Notes under the pieces: model-generated
The model's database searches: none
What the model saw: only the letters and a program-made list of their open reading frames with translations
What the model was told of the DNA's origin: nothing
Assembly (NCBI GenBank): GCA_000827205.1
Contig: KN832557.1
Location: 792,114 to 835,097, forward strand
Length of the DNA stretch: 42,984 bases
Direction: 5' to 3'
Source of the DNA: Plicaturopsis crispa FD-325 SS-3
Lineage: Eukaryota; Basidiomycota; Agaricomycetes; Amylocorticiales; Amylocorticiaceae
Shown here: positions 31,361-42,815 of the stretch, one piece after another
How the letters are laid out: every line of letters begins with the position of its first letter
Position numbering within the stretch: position 1 is the stretch's first letter
Translations under genes and position numbers: made by a program

Positions 31361-34035
31361 ATGGTCGCCTCCGAGGATGATAAACCTAAGATAGCTGCAG
31401 CAATGGTACGAATAATTTACCCTACCTCACAGACGCCAAAGTAACCCCATGTTCACTTACAGCGTCGAGCCTATGAAAGGTCTAACCGTTGCTCCAGAGA
31501 CGACGATGGAACCTTGCGCCTGCCGAAGGCTCATCTTAGTTCTGTTTTATTGGATCTCGACGCCAGTTTTCGGAAGAAGGTTCTCCTTCGCATTGAAGAC
31601 GATGCGCTTGTCTCGGTAGACGATCTCCTCAGGCATCTGGAAGACACGTCGAAGCCCGTCGCAGTTGATAAAACTCTGCTTGCTCCTGGAGGGTCCAGCA
31701 CATTCACTCATCCCTCTACGGCCTCATCTCAGATTGGCACCATCAGCACAGACGAGCACCTTTCTGAAGACGAACCGCGCGGTGGCTCATTTTCGACCAT
31801 ATCAAACCCATTGGACGTTCGTGACAACTCGACGCTGGATACTCTGGCACGCCCTAATGACCTGACGGGCTCAGAGAGAATCTGGAATCACTTCGATGGC
31901 TATTTCGCCACTTGTTTCAACAAGCTGGACGAATTTAGTCGCGAATTTGAGGCACTGCGACGATCTCACGAGTCTATCGTGCGTAGCGTATCGTAACAGA
32001 GTTTGATTCAGACACTTACGACGCGTTTTCAGGAGAAGAACAACGCTGCCCGTGACTCGTCTCAGAGGCAGGCTGAGGATGAGTTATTAAGCTTGAAGAC
32101 AACGCAGACCGAACACGAGGTCGTGACATCAAGCCGCTACAAGAAACTCTCGCAGGATCTGAGTGAGCAGAACGTTTTATTCTGTATGAACCATCAGACT
32201 AATGCTACTATATCAGAGACGATTCAAGCTGACGTAGGCAACGCAATCGCAGAGGGTATGCGCTTCGCAAAGTCCTTGCGTGCGCACCAGCGCACAGTAG
32301 AAACAGGTCTTGAGATAGTCAAAGGACAACAAAAAACAGCCCATCGGGATGTACAGGCGCTTGAAGACGACCTTGCATCCATGAGAGACGCCTTCTTCGT
32401 TCATGAGACAGGTGCTTCCGCAAAAATGTTCGAAGAAATCGCGCGCCTCACCGCCAAAGTTCACGAGATCGAGCAGGGCGTAGAGAAATTGGCTGGATCT
32501 TTTGAAGACCGCGGTGCTTGGCCGGCCCAGATGGACAACGATCTACCTGCTGCCGGTAATTGCATCACAGCTGGCGGTGAGCATGTCGTGCATAAAACAC
32601 TTGCTTCTGAACTCTCCCGAGAGTTCGTAGACGAGTTCGGGTCGGAGAGTAGCCGCATCGTGGAGCTCTCAGAAAGCGCGGATATTGAAGGGCTGAAACA
32701 ACTTGGTACGTCGTTCGCAACCTGAAACCGCTGTATACCGAAATGTCCATGCAGGCATCGAGGAATGGAGGCACATCGGGATTGAGACCAGTTTCTCCGA
32801 AGAGCTATCAGACTTCGAAAATGGCAGTGAGTCTGGTGCGTATTTCTGATGCGTCATCATCAATCTATGCAAGGGATTTACGCAAAAATCACAGCCTCGG
32901 AGCGCGGTTCATGCCACAAGGATGCACTTTCGCCAAAGGTCGCTACTACCGCAGGGATGGTAGAGATTCCAGCTAAGAATAACGCGATCGATGCAGTCCC
33001 AGGAAGCGAGTTCCTCGGGGGCTTGGAAGGATTCGAAGATGGTGCGTCATTTGAGCTGTTCTGCCGTCTTTTGTTTTTGAGGACTCGATGCTACAGCCGC
33101 AGTAGCACGGACAGAATCAGGCTATGAGTATGGGTCAGCGTCGCGGATGACATTGGGGAACGACCCAAATGTGGGCGACAAAATCGTATCGAAGAGTAGC
33201 CGTATAGCGGACGTCGCCGCAGGAGAGGATATTGAATCGCCGTGCGACCATGGTCCGTTTTTTGTAATTGATATCGATCCATGCTGAGCAACGTATGCAG
33301 GCTTCCCTACGTCAACGGTTGATGAAATCCCAGGGCGTGAGCTAGCTCCAGAGGTTGCCTCCGGCGAAGGGACAACCTATACGAAAACTAAAGCCGCATT
33401 CCCGCTTGGCATCCCACCTGCCGAAACCACCCGAGAGTCACCCAAATATCGTAAGGCGTATTGCACTGTATAGCTTTCGCTCATTTACGGAATTGGCGAG
33501 CAGACTTGACGGTGGCCGGGGATTCCAACGCAAATTTAATGACGTCGATCACCGGTGTCTTCCTATGCATATATCAAGGTAGGGCAAGGCACTGCTATTC
33601 TATGATATACTTTGCGCTAAAACATGGCCTTGATATGGAGACATTGCACGTCATTCCTCCGAATTCTGGAGGCGGCTGCTCAAGACTTTTCCGGAAAATC
33701 CGGACGTGTCTGGGAATCGACCATCATCCAACGTCGTCAACATGTACGTGGCAACGTATAGGTTCCACTTTGGTCCTCGATTCGCAGACATGCTGCAAGC
33801 GCTAGAGTCCAGACTTCCTCCAGCGGAGCGAGTTACGTCTAGTATCACTGGCCAAGTCGCTCTGGCTATTTCTCGCCGAAAGATTGGAATTTCTTTCTGC
33901 CTTGTCGCACTGGCGGTATGGTTTTTTTTCGCTCATCTTGCGGGGCAAACACAGGTATGGGTAGCAGATCCGTGGAACAAGCGTGTGGACTTTTTGGTGC
34001 GAAAATCGCAGATGCGAAGTTTTACTAGGCAGTAG
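31361..34035 (+). CDS. Tail-anchored coiled-coil protein
   Basis: Ten exons (31361..31405, 31463..31987, 32033..32162, 32217..32705, 32755..32835, 32874..33041, 33097..33252, 33301..33450, 33504..33578, 33641..34035) give 737 residues in phase. After an acidic start (MVASEDDKPKIAAAM) comes a long coiled coil in exons 3-4 (RYKKLSQDLKTIQADVGNAI, ALEDDLASMRDAFFVHETG, EEIARLTAKVHEIEQGVEKL), then a flexible acidic region, then one membrane span IGISFCLVALAVWFFFAHLA near 688-708 and 29 residues behind it. This layout places a large helical body in the cytosol with a short tail in the lumen. The last residues are FTRQ, not the PPPX of KASH proteins. The acceptor of exon 9 (GAG) is the weakest junction. 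The 54-nt intron at 32163-32216 is optional, since reading through also keeps frame. Confidence 0.78.
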
Positions 34036-34170
34036 ATACATAAACCTACATACTAGTTGGGCTGAAAAAAGAACGGTTTCCTTCGCCTATGACAACTCAA
34101 ATCAAGTTCTCAAACGAGATAAGTGAAAGGAAAAATGTGCATTGTCGCCGCCACAATTGTAACGCCACCA

Positions 34171-35244
34171 TTACTCCAACGTCCCGACCGAGGCAGTGAT
34201 CTTGTCGACGGCGTCGAGAAGTACGTCCGTTACTATCTCCGGAGCCGGGTCTCCAGAGCGCAAGTAGACGATGGTCGATTCACGGAGACACCACAGTTGG
34301 CTTTGAAGAGTGACCAGTCGCTGCGTAACTTCCACCAGTGCGAACGACGCCTCGTTGGATGCCTCCTCCAAGCGCGTGAGGACGCTGAGCGCATAGGACA
34401 CTTTTCCAGATCTCACTGGCGAGAACCATTTCACCGCATCAACGCTATCCCTGCCCCCCCGAACATTATTCTGCTCCTTCGAGATGGTGGTGCGCATACG
34501 GAAGAGGGAATGCTCTGCGCGGCCGAGGGACTCAACGATGGGGTCCAGGACAATCGAGAGTTGGGCAAATGTCGAAGAGGCGGTGTCGAGAAAACGGATC
34601 AAAGTAGTACCGGCACTTGATTGGCATCTCGCGGTGAGCCAGATGTTTGTGACCAGAGCACAAAACGGGGAGCCGGGCCCAAAGAACGATGTATCCCTGG
34701 ACAGTTCTCGGCGTACTTTCCAACCCGCGGAATGTACACTGTACAATTATCAGACGCGGGTAAATCGAATCACTGAACGCGGAACGTACATGTCATGGCA
34801 GGATGCTAGCGCGGATATCAGCGGCTTGACTCTGAGTGACATTTGCCTGAATTCGTGGGCCGTATCGGCAACACGTTCGACAAATGCATCCGAAATCGAG
34901 GAATTTATTGTCCCGGAAGCGACTATGAGCTCGTCAATCGCTTGCCAGGCGCCCATTCCGTCGTCAAATGGGTTTGACCCAGAGCGCAGCACGGACTCGA
35001 TTTCGTCCAAATTTTGGCTCGGCTCGAGGGTAACCGAGGAGCCAGAGAGCGACGGCGGAGCGAATGCGCTCAAGGCAGTGCAAAACGAAGTCGAGGAGAA
35101 CGCCGTGATGGTACAGATAGGGTTGAAAGCGCCGTGGAGAACGGCAGCAAGCTGGGAGACAACTGTTGCCAGGATGAACATCGTCAGAAACAACAATGAC
35201 ATGTTTCGAAGAGGAGATATGAGGAGATTGATTGGAAACATCAT
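34171..35244 (-). CDS. Membrane-anchored helical protein, unrecognised
   Basis: Two exons, complement(34171..34738, 34790..35244), give 340 residues in phase. A hydrophobic stretch near the start (MSLLFLTMFILATVVSQLAA) is a likely signal anchor. The rest is helical, with SALASCHDIVHSAGWKVRRE across the junction and FALVEVTQRLVTLQSQLWCL near the end. No enzyme motif seen. The stop is 135 nt from the stop of the tail-anchored gene on the other strand, so the two are convergent neighbours and both encode single-span helical proteins. The first ATG pair is at 35244; the ATG of MSLLFL, 14 codons on, is an alternative start. Confidence 0.68.
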
Positions 35245-35833
35245 CGCAGAAATTGGTACTCGAAAAGAGCGGGGGGATCACTATACACTCACAGCTCGTT
35301 CGCATATGTACTCCTAGGCACCCGCCCGAGTCAGACAATGGTGCGACTCATTTAGTCCGAGAGATAGCTGCCATGCTGATGGCCACCAGGGTCAGGAGTG
35401 AGACGGTCGTGTCCCGGAGTTACAGCAATGGCGTTTGCTTTATTCGGGGCGAGAGTACAAAGCAACTTCGGACTTCCGGGTTCAGGGCCGCGGGCTTGAT
35501 CATGCCACGTGGTTAGTCTCTCTCCTTCATTTCTCTAAACTCAGAGCTTCATTCCTCAGAACGTTGCAATATCAATCTCGTTTGGAACACGCTTCGTTTC
35601 TATTACCTAGCCTCGACAAAAGGTGCTCGCACCGTCATCCGAATCAATTGATCAAGTGTCCACGCAATGTACGAACAAACAGACTCGGAGTCGCGTAACG
35701 GGCTTTGCTTTGTCTCCACTGTACGTCCGGAGACCAACTTATAGGAACCCCTTGCGTTGAGACCACGTATATCTTTGCCATTTATCCATCTCTTCGACAG
35801 AATCTCAAAGTTTGTACCCCCTCTAGCGCCACC
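35245..35833. promoter_or_regulatory. Divergent intergenic region with weak AGCTTCA copy
   Basis: It separates the membrane-protein gene (minus) and the acidic-protein gene (plus). At 35525-35560, CTTCATTTCTCT and CAGAGCTTCATTCCTCAGA form a weak plus-oriented member of the AGCTTCA family. The plus gene starts in strong context (GCCACCATGG) at 35834. Confidence 0.5.
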
Positions 35834-38657
35834 ATGGCCAAAAAAAAGAACGCCTTTCATACCACGCGTGCGCCCTATTCGAAGACACGCCCAGAGAGGT
35901 TGCCTCTGTCCAGGCTTTTGGAGCTGTCGCGACAGTCGCGGATTCAGACCCCCTTCGTCGCTGACCCACATTTTCTGGTCGAGCCCCTCCCTACCCTCGG
36001 CGCCGACGGTGGTGGGAACGCTCTTGGCGATAGTGCTGTTCACATCGATACCGATGGTCCCGATCCTGGTGGCTTTGACGGTCACGTCCACAGCGATCCC
36101 GCTGACGCTATCCCTCTCGGAAACGCCACTATACATGAGGACGCTGGTGTCGTTGGTGGCGCTCCGAATTACGACAACGGGGATCATCACGGCAGCGCTG
36201 AGGCTCTCAGCCACGCTGCTGCTCATGATTACTCTCAGAGTCCCGGACAGTCTGGTGATGGTGTCGAGAGCTACGACGACGGGGATGGTCACGGCAGTGC
36301 TCAGGCTGTCAACTACGCTGCTGCTCACGATCACTATATGGGTCCCGGGTGGTCTCGTGACAGCATTCAGACTGACGACAACGATGGCCATCACGTCGGC
36401 GCTGAGGAGCTTAGCCCCATCGCTGCTCACGATGACTATAAGGGTCCCGGCTGGGCCGATGATGACGCTAGCGACAGTGACGGAGGTAGTGGTTTCATCC
36501 CTGATACGACTGCCATTCCGGACCAACATCTCAACGAGGACCACGCCATGGGAAGCACAGCGAGTCATCCTGCCACAGCCGCTGAGTCCAGCATATATCC
36601 TCGCGACTCTTTCGCCCCGTCCCACATTCCATACGAAGCTTCACCTCCGGTATCCCAAGGAATTTTACAACAGTCTACGCAGCCTACGGTCTCCCCCGAT
36701 CACAGGAACACCACTCCGCCACCGACCACCATCCCCACGAAAGGGAAAGGGAAAGAGCGAGCGCACTCATTTTCCGAGTTCGACGACCTGGATATAGCTT
36801 CTCAAATCACAGGGAGTGACGATTCCGATGAGTCTGACGACGATGGAAGTGAGGGTTCCTCTAGGTGTGGCGATGAAGGGGAAAGCGATGACGAGGAGGA
36901 CAGCTCAAGAGGGTATCCTTACGCTGCGTGGGGCGGATTCTCCGACGGAGGGGATGAGATGGAGATTACATCTGATGGACCCGGTGACGCGCGCTCCTTT
37001 CGTGGATCAGGGCCGCTGGTGCAGGATGATTCCGTCCATGAAGAAGACGGTGACGACCCTTCAACATCTCCTCGTCCCGATTCCTCCGCGGGACCGGCGG
37101 GCTATGCCCAAAATTCGCGTCCCAACGACGGGGGTACCGACGATGTGGAGATGGACAGTGTAGAAGACGATGAAGCGTCTTCATCGGACCGTAGGCACAA
37201 TGTCATGGTTAGTTATTCACGCCTCATTGGGAGCATGATTGCTGATTTCCGTGCTCTATCGCTCGTAGGACGACGATATAGACGAACTACTTTCATACCC
37301 TCAGGTGAGTGTTCTGCATAAACATATATGTCGACATCTGTTGATCAAGACTTAAGCAGTCAACGCCGGCCTCGAAACGCGACATCGTTATGTTGATGAA
37401 CACGCTCAAGGACCTGTTAGACGGCCAAAATGGAATGTTATCCAGAATCGACACTCTTGAAATGCGCTACGCTGCTGCTGATGGTGGGGACCCTGGCACC
37501 AGCGCTCGTAGTCACGGAGGACCGTCGGATCATCCTCAACATCGGACTTATAACCCGAAACATCGATCCTCGGATACGACTAGCCTACAGGTACTCCTTT
37601 TACGTTGGAATATATATTGCCCTGAGTGTTGCTAACACTATCCTGCAGCATGCAGTCCGAAAGCATGCTATGCGTCTGATGCATCGAGTGCTTCCCGAGA
37701 GCGATGTTCCAGCTGCCCCTAGTCCGGAGGTCGAACTTTTCGGGAAGACCGGAAAAGGCGGGCCCACACTCGAAAACTTCCGACTGGACATGTCAGGAGT
37801 AGCGACTAGTTGGAACAAACAGGCCGCCCAAGTATTCGCTCAGGACTTCGTTCGCGTGTATTCCAGCGTAGACGAGGAAGATGCGGCCTCCAAGTTTATG
37901 ACGCACGTCGTTTACTTGCGCACAAAGTATCTCGATGCGAAGAAGACCAGCGCGCGAGCAGCCCAGCGGAAACGAGACTTGGCCAGAGCGAAAAAGCGCT
38001 ACACACGTCGGAAAGCTCTTCGCGATCGACGGGCTGAGGCTTCTGATATCCATCCCGATGTCGTGGGTTTCTCGCCCCTCTGGGATACCATCTCGGCCGA
38101 TGTGATGAGTGGGGACGAAACCGACGGTGCTATTGAGGGGGGTCGACCACGCTACGCCATCACTACACTTCGGTGGCGATCTGAAAGCGTCACTACCTGG
38201 CTTAGAGCCTTTGACAAGCTCGGCTTATCCAGCCACTTCCGCGGCGACCAGGCGACGCGGGGAAACTTTCCTCACTATCGAGTGGTATCCCAACTAACGG
38301 AACGAAGGGACCAACCAGTTGTTGGTTTGCCCGAAAATTTCTACGATCCCGCTTGGCTTTCGTCACTCGATGAGACCGAGACGAAACGGCTCAAAATGCT
38401 GCCCGCAGTCGATCTCACTCTTAGTGCTGACGTTCTGAGGTAAGTATGCAAGCTTTTTTGCCGTTTTCCTTGGCCCTAACTGTTGTGGCAGATTGTGCAA
38501 GAGATTCGAGGATGTCACTTCCCCGAATACACCTCCTCTTCCGGAGGACCACCCATCTCTCGACGTCTTTTCTGGACCATCAACGCGACAGCCCAGCGGC
38601 AGTCGCAAAAAGGGTGCCTCGAGTCGCAGACGAAAGGGCCCTCTTGCTCCGATTTAG
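35834..38657 (+). CDS. Large acidic/basic nuclear-type protein with internal repeats
   Basis: Exons 35834..37207, 37269..37304, 37360..37590, 37649..38439 and 38492..38657 give 865 residues in phase. The N-terminal half is disordered and very acidic, with three imperfect repeats of about 34 residues between roughly 117 and 215 (GSAEALSHAAAHDYSQSPGQ; GSAQAVNYAAAHDHYMGPGW; GAEELSPIAAHDDYKGPGW) and runs such as SDDSDESDDDGSEGSS. A short coiled segment (KRDIVMLMNTLKDLL) follows, then a basic helical region (RAAQRKRDLARAKKRYTRRK), then a folded part with TLRWRSESVTTWLRAFDKL. The end is basic (SRKKGASSRRRKGPLAPI), fitting nuclear location. No named domain recognised. The layout resembles DNA- or chromatin-binding proteins, but that is inference. 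Convergent with the JmjC gene, 258 nt apart. Confidence 0.8.
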
Positions 38658-38915
38658 GTTCCTACAGGTCGAGTTGTCAGATGTATCGTGATGTCGTTAT
38701 CTAGCGATAATATACTCCATTGGTAGTTCCGCGTCGGTACCGTGCCGGACTACACTACGTCCTCCTCCTCCATTACATCGTCATGAATGTAAGCTAAGCT
38801 CATTTTGGTGTTTCGATGCGTAGATAAGAAGACCGATTATTGTAGTTATAATTCACAAAGTGCCATGTACATTCGCAGTCGAGAACGAATTGTGGAGATT
38901 ACCTGCGAATGGAGA

Positions 38916-41853
38916 TTACCTGAATTTTCCTACGCCTGCTGGAGGGTCCATGGTCCTAATATCATCAATGCTTCGGAGGCACTCCAAAGATACTGTCTCT
39001 AGCCCAGGTTGATCGTAATCGGGCCCCCCGCGCTGGGTGATTTCGTCCAAGTCGTCCCGGCTTATCTTGTTTGCAATCATGACTGTCATGACGATCCATG
39101 AGGCATATTTCAGGTCGTTGGCGGTTTCGTTACGCAATAGATCGAAATCAGCAAGGGGTACCGGGTGTCGTTGTTCAGCCTGTGTTGTGTACTCCTCGTG
39201 GCGCAGGATCATTCGCGCTAGGGCCGCGAAAGGACGTCGAAGCATAGCTGGTTCTAAATCAACACTACGCCTCAGGAAAATGTATCTCGAACTCACTTTC
39301 TCTGCTGCGAGCATGCGTTGGCAACGCTAGTGCCATCCGTGCGATGGCCCGTTCAGCAGCTGCGTGTTCCGTGTTTGTAGCGCTCTCCGAATGTCTGTGA
39401 TCAAATGACCGAGACATCTCCGTGAGGTGCATTGATTCATAAGTGTAAAAATGGCCGCCGAGAGCCACGGAAGGGGTCGCAGTCAGCACCAAGTGGAATG
39501 CGCCGGGAGGCATGAAGCTGTTCATACATGATCAGAGTACACTCGCGTGAAGAAAAACAAGAGCTCATTCACTCACAGTGTCTGCCCGGGTTCGAGAAAT
39601 GTCCAGTATACGTCTGCAATGTCTTCTTCCTCCATGACTTTGGCCCACCTTACGGCTTCCTCCAGAGTCTCTCCGAAACGCTCGAAGATTGAGTCGCGAT
39701 CGTGGTGCATCGCCGTCACCTTGGGAACTACGATTGCCCATATCTTTAAACTGCCACCCTGCACAGACACCCAAGTAGCCAGGCCCGCCGCATCGTGATG
39801 AATATGGGTCAAAAAACCTGCGTGAGTCAAAAGGATCCACTGTCCCAATTTCGTTTGGTCCAGCGTGATGCACTGTGGAGCTGCACTATCCCATCTCTTT
39901 CGATGACTCGAAATACCTCTGGAATTCTTGTCTCCTGGTTTTGGATGCGCGGGTATGTCTGCCAAGCCGACGTCCTTCGTGCTGTCCCAAGCTTTCCCGT
40001 CGTCTGAGAGTTGTCTACTAACAGCATTAGGAAAGTACGGCTTTGAAGATAAGAATAACCTACGATATCAGCCGGAAATACGACGCCCTCATCTGAGGAA
40101 GGTCCAAGAGATTTCCGCAGACGTTTGGGTCCTTAGACAAAGCTATAAACTCGCGGATTGTCGTCCATTTGTATACGGGGACCTCGGATTCGTCAACCTG
40201 TGTGCGGTCCTGCGTTTTTCTTTCAGCGGCATTAGGTTCTGCCTCCTCCGTGTCGGATCTGGTAAGCCAGACTGCACGATCTAGAGCATCTTTGTGACCA
40301 ATTTTAGTTTCGGATGAACATGATACTGAACGCTATTGAAAGAGGATCGCACCCACCTTGCCATTGCAAGTTTTGATCCAAGACAGCTACCAGGCCCACG
40401 CTTCCCTCTGTAAACCACATCCCCGCATCTTCCGGGATGTCGCGTACCACTACAGGCTTATTTTGGGAGAGCGCTAGCCGGACGTCCCTTTCGAGGTCGA
40501 CGTAAACTTGCATTGTCTCGTTTTCCGAGTCGGGGACTGGTGGCCTGCGCCTGTCGGGAGATGGTCTGGGTTCGAAGTCGAGAACAACGTAGCCAGGATA
40601 CGAAGGATTCCTTCCCGGACCCGCACCATCTCGGGCGCGGGTCAGAAACTCAGCGATCTCCAGGTCCTAGCAAAGAATATAATAAGTATAACACACGCAT
40701 ACGAATTCGGTGTTGCACATACGAAATTGGTTTCGCCGGGTGCACTCTGCCAGGGACCAACAGTGCGTAATCCATTTTTCCATTTCAATAGCCTCGCCTC
40801 CTTCGGCCAGCACGTTCCAGCGTACGGTGTGATATATATGTCGGATTCCAGCTCCGTGTCATCTGTGAGAGATGAAAGTGAAGAGACCGCGGGACTTCGC
40901 GGCGCGGTCCACTCTATACGCTCCGGCAGTGTTTCCTCGTCCAAGGATAGAGACACCATAGACTCCAGAACTTCGGCTTGGAAACTACTGGCCATGGCGG
41001 GGCGCTCCGTGATGCCAGCATGATCTGTCTGTATCCCCTGCCCCGTACGCTCCACGGCATCGGTCTGTACGCTCTTGGCCAGGCGCTCCGCGCTGCTAGC
41101 GTTTCCGCTCGCAGTATGCTCAGAATTAGACAGAGCGTGCCTGATTCCATTATTAAGTTGTAGAGCGTTGCCGACGGAATAGCCACCGCTATCGTCTCCG
41201 GAATTCAGGCCATCCATGCCCATAGCGTCGAGGCCTGGGTTCGGCGTCCCTGTATCCATCTCCTCGCCGGGTCGTTCTGTGCGTACACGTTTGGGTTGTG
41301 TAGGAACGTCGTCCCCGCCCGTCTTTCTCTTGGTAGTCTTTGTGGTCGTGGTATACTTGCCCTTAGTTCTTTCCTTGTTCAATAACGCAGATACACATGT
41401 GTGTGCCGAGCGGGGGTAAGCGAGCGTTGGCGGAATGGGGGAGGAGGTTGACATGAGGTCCTGAACCTTGGCTTGATTTGTCTTGACCGCTGCTCTGTAG
41501 GTGGTCAAAGAAACCCACGAGGGCTTTATATAGGGACCAAAGGCAAAATAGAACACTTCGTGCAGCGGTTTCGCCATCTCGGGCCTAGACGGGACAGGAT
41601 GCCACATCTGCGGAGATGTTCTGTCAGTGCTCGTATCACCCGTCCACTCTCTCCAGCCATCCTCGTAATTGGCGTATACCCTATAACGTCCACCAGGTAT
41701 ATCACCGGACATGTCAATGTATATGTCCCCAGGCTTGACCCTGGTGTCTCCCGTCAATGCTGTAGGTGGACCACACCCACGAAACTCCTGACAGTTGATG
41801 CCGGAAGCCTTTTTCCCTGGCGGGGCGCGCAAGATGGGTGGCCCGTAATCCAT
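38916..41853 (-). CDS. JmjC-domain dioxygenase with an N-terminal domain of unknown function
   Basis: Six exons, complement(38916..39253, 39297..39517, 39577..40017, 40064..40289, 40357..40666, 40723..41853), give 888 residues, all phases closed. Residues 1-150 form the KPGDIY domain shared with the gene at 20255-21407. A disordered, basic stretch follows (TKTTKRKTGGDD; QPKRVRTERPGEE). After FIALSKDPNVCGNLLDLP comes the JmjC fold: LGQWILLTHAGFLTHIHHDA with the iron pair H629 and D631, WVSVQGGSLKIWAIV, then EPGQTLFMPPGAFHLVLTAT with the third ligand H711 and GGHFYTYESMHLTE. The HxD...H triad is complete, so Fe(II)/2-oxoglutarate oxygenase activity is plausible. JmjC enzymes demethylate histones or hydroxylate proteins; the substrate is unknown. 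A 36-nt optional intron at 39877-39912 keeps frame. The helical C-terminal exon is not recognised. Confidence 0.92.
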
Positions 41854-42041
41854 GACACAAACAAGTGGGCCAAAGGTTATTTTGCGACTGAGGTACGGGG
41901 TGGGTAGATGTAGGGGAGAGTCGTAGAAATTAGCAGAAATGAATCAGAGTGTCATGCGAAATATCCGGGCTGATGAGGTTTCAACGAACTTGAGACTGCT
42001 TTCCAAATAGAGCGAAAGCGTAGAAGAAGCACCGAGTTGCG
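41854..42041. promoter_or_regulatory. Upstream region of the JmjC gene
   Basis: The 188 nt lie between the JmjC start and the inner edge of the right repeat arm. No distinct box stands out. The arm therefore abuts the probable promoter. Confidence 0.4.
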
Positions 42042-42815
42042 GAATGAAAGTGAAGCTGTGGAATGAAATGAAGCAGCAGGGAAAGGAAGCCGGAAAGTGA
42101 AGCAGCCAGGAAGTGAAGATGTGAGGATGCTTACGTTTGTTTATCTAAATTGATCGCTTGCAAGAAACTGTTCGCCTTGTACGAATTGTGCAGCCCTCTT
42201 ATTCGCCGCTACTAGGTTTCTATTGAAAATGGCGCTACTTTCGAGCGCAAGCTTGGCATCCTAGCAAGATAGCCGTTACACGAGATAGACAGCCTAGCAA
42301 TGCTCGTCTAATGGCAAGGACAGGCGCAGGGCAATCTTTGCAGCCGCAAGGCCACCCACCCTTCTTTGATCATTACCGGGAGACACTCCGCCCTGCCTTT
42401 CTTCGGCCCCAGAGGATTCTCGGGAAAGCTCTACATTTCTTACGCAGCGCACTGCCAGTATCGAAAGCAATCGAGACTGTTGCCTCGAAACTCACCGACG
42501 GCACGATAGCTCGACGCGTGTGCTATACGCGGTACAATCAGCTTGGTGCGCACGCGTCATCCTGCTCTTACCCGTCGTGCCCTGGCGTGCTAATCAGGCC
42601 CCTATAGCTGCGCTTCTCATTCGAGCTCGGGACCGATGAGGTTTTGGGCAAGGGTGGCTCGTACACGGGGGATACATTCTCAGTTCCGATGGGCAACTGA
42701 CGACGGGTGGCCCAAATGATTTCCGACACTTTCTACCTTACTCGGTCGGATTTGTCTTGCACGGCGAATGCGCTACGGGACGGGCGAGCTTGATAGCATA
42801 GGTGCGCATTGATCT
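42042..42815. repeat. Right arm of long inverted repeat
   Basis: Bases 42505-42815 are the exact reverse complement of 1-311. Inward, 42317-42358 and 42126-42170 show gapped similarity to 595-637 and 786-825. The inner edge (42042-42124) is an AGCTTCA-family cluster (GAATGAAAGTGAAGCTG, AAAGTGAAGCAGCC). A plus frame at 42311-42607 has no recognisable product. Confidence 0.93.

Noticed and set aside
33641-34035. Tail of the coiled-coil protein as a KASH peptide for the SUN protein
   Set aside because: The 29-residue tail ends FTRQ and lacks the PPPX motif and the cysteine that classical KASH peptides use. A non-classical pairing remains only a guess.
35757-36797. A 346-residue frame overlapping the acidic protein, and a 340-residue frame on the opposite strand
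   Set aside because: Both are shadows of the repeat-rich exon of the acidic protein, whose own frame has a strong start context and continues through four more exons.
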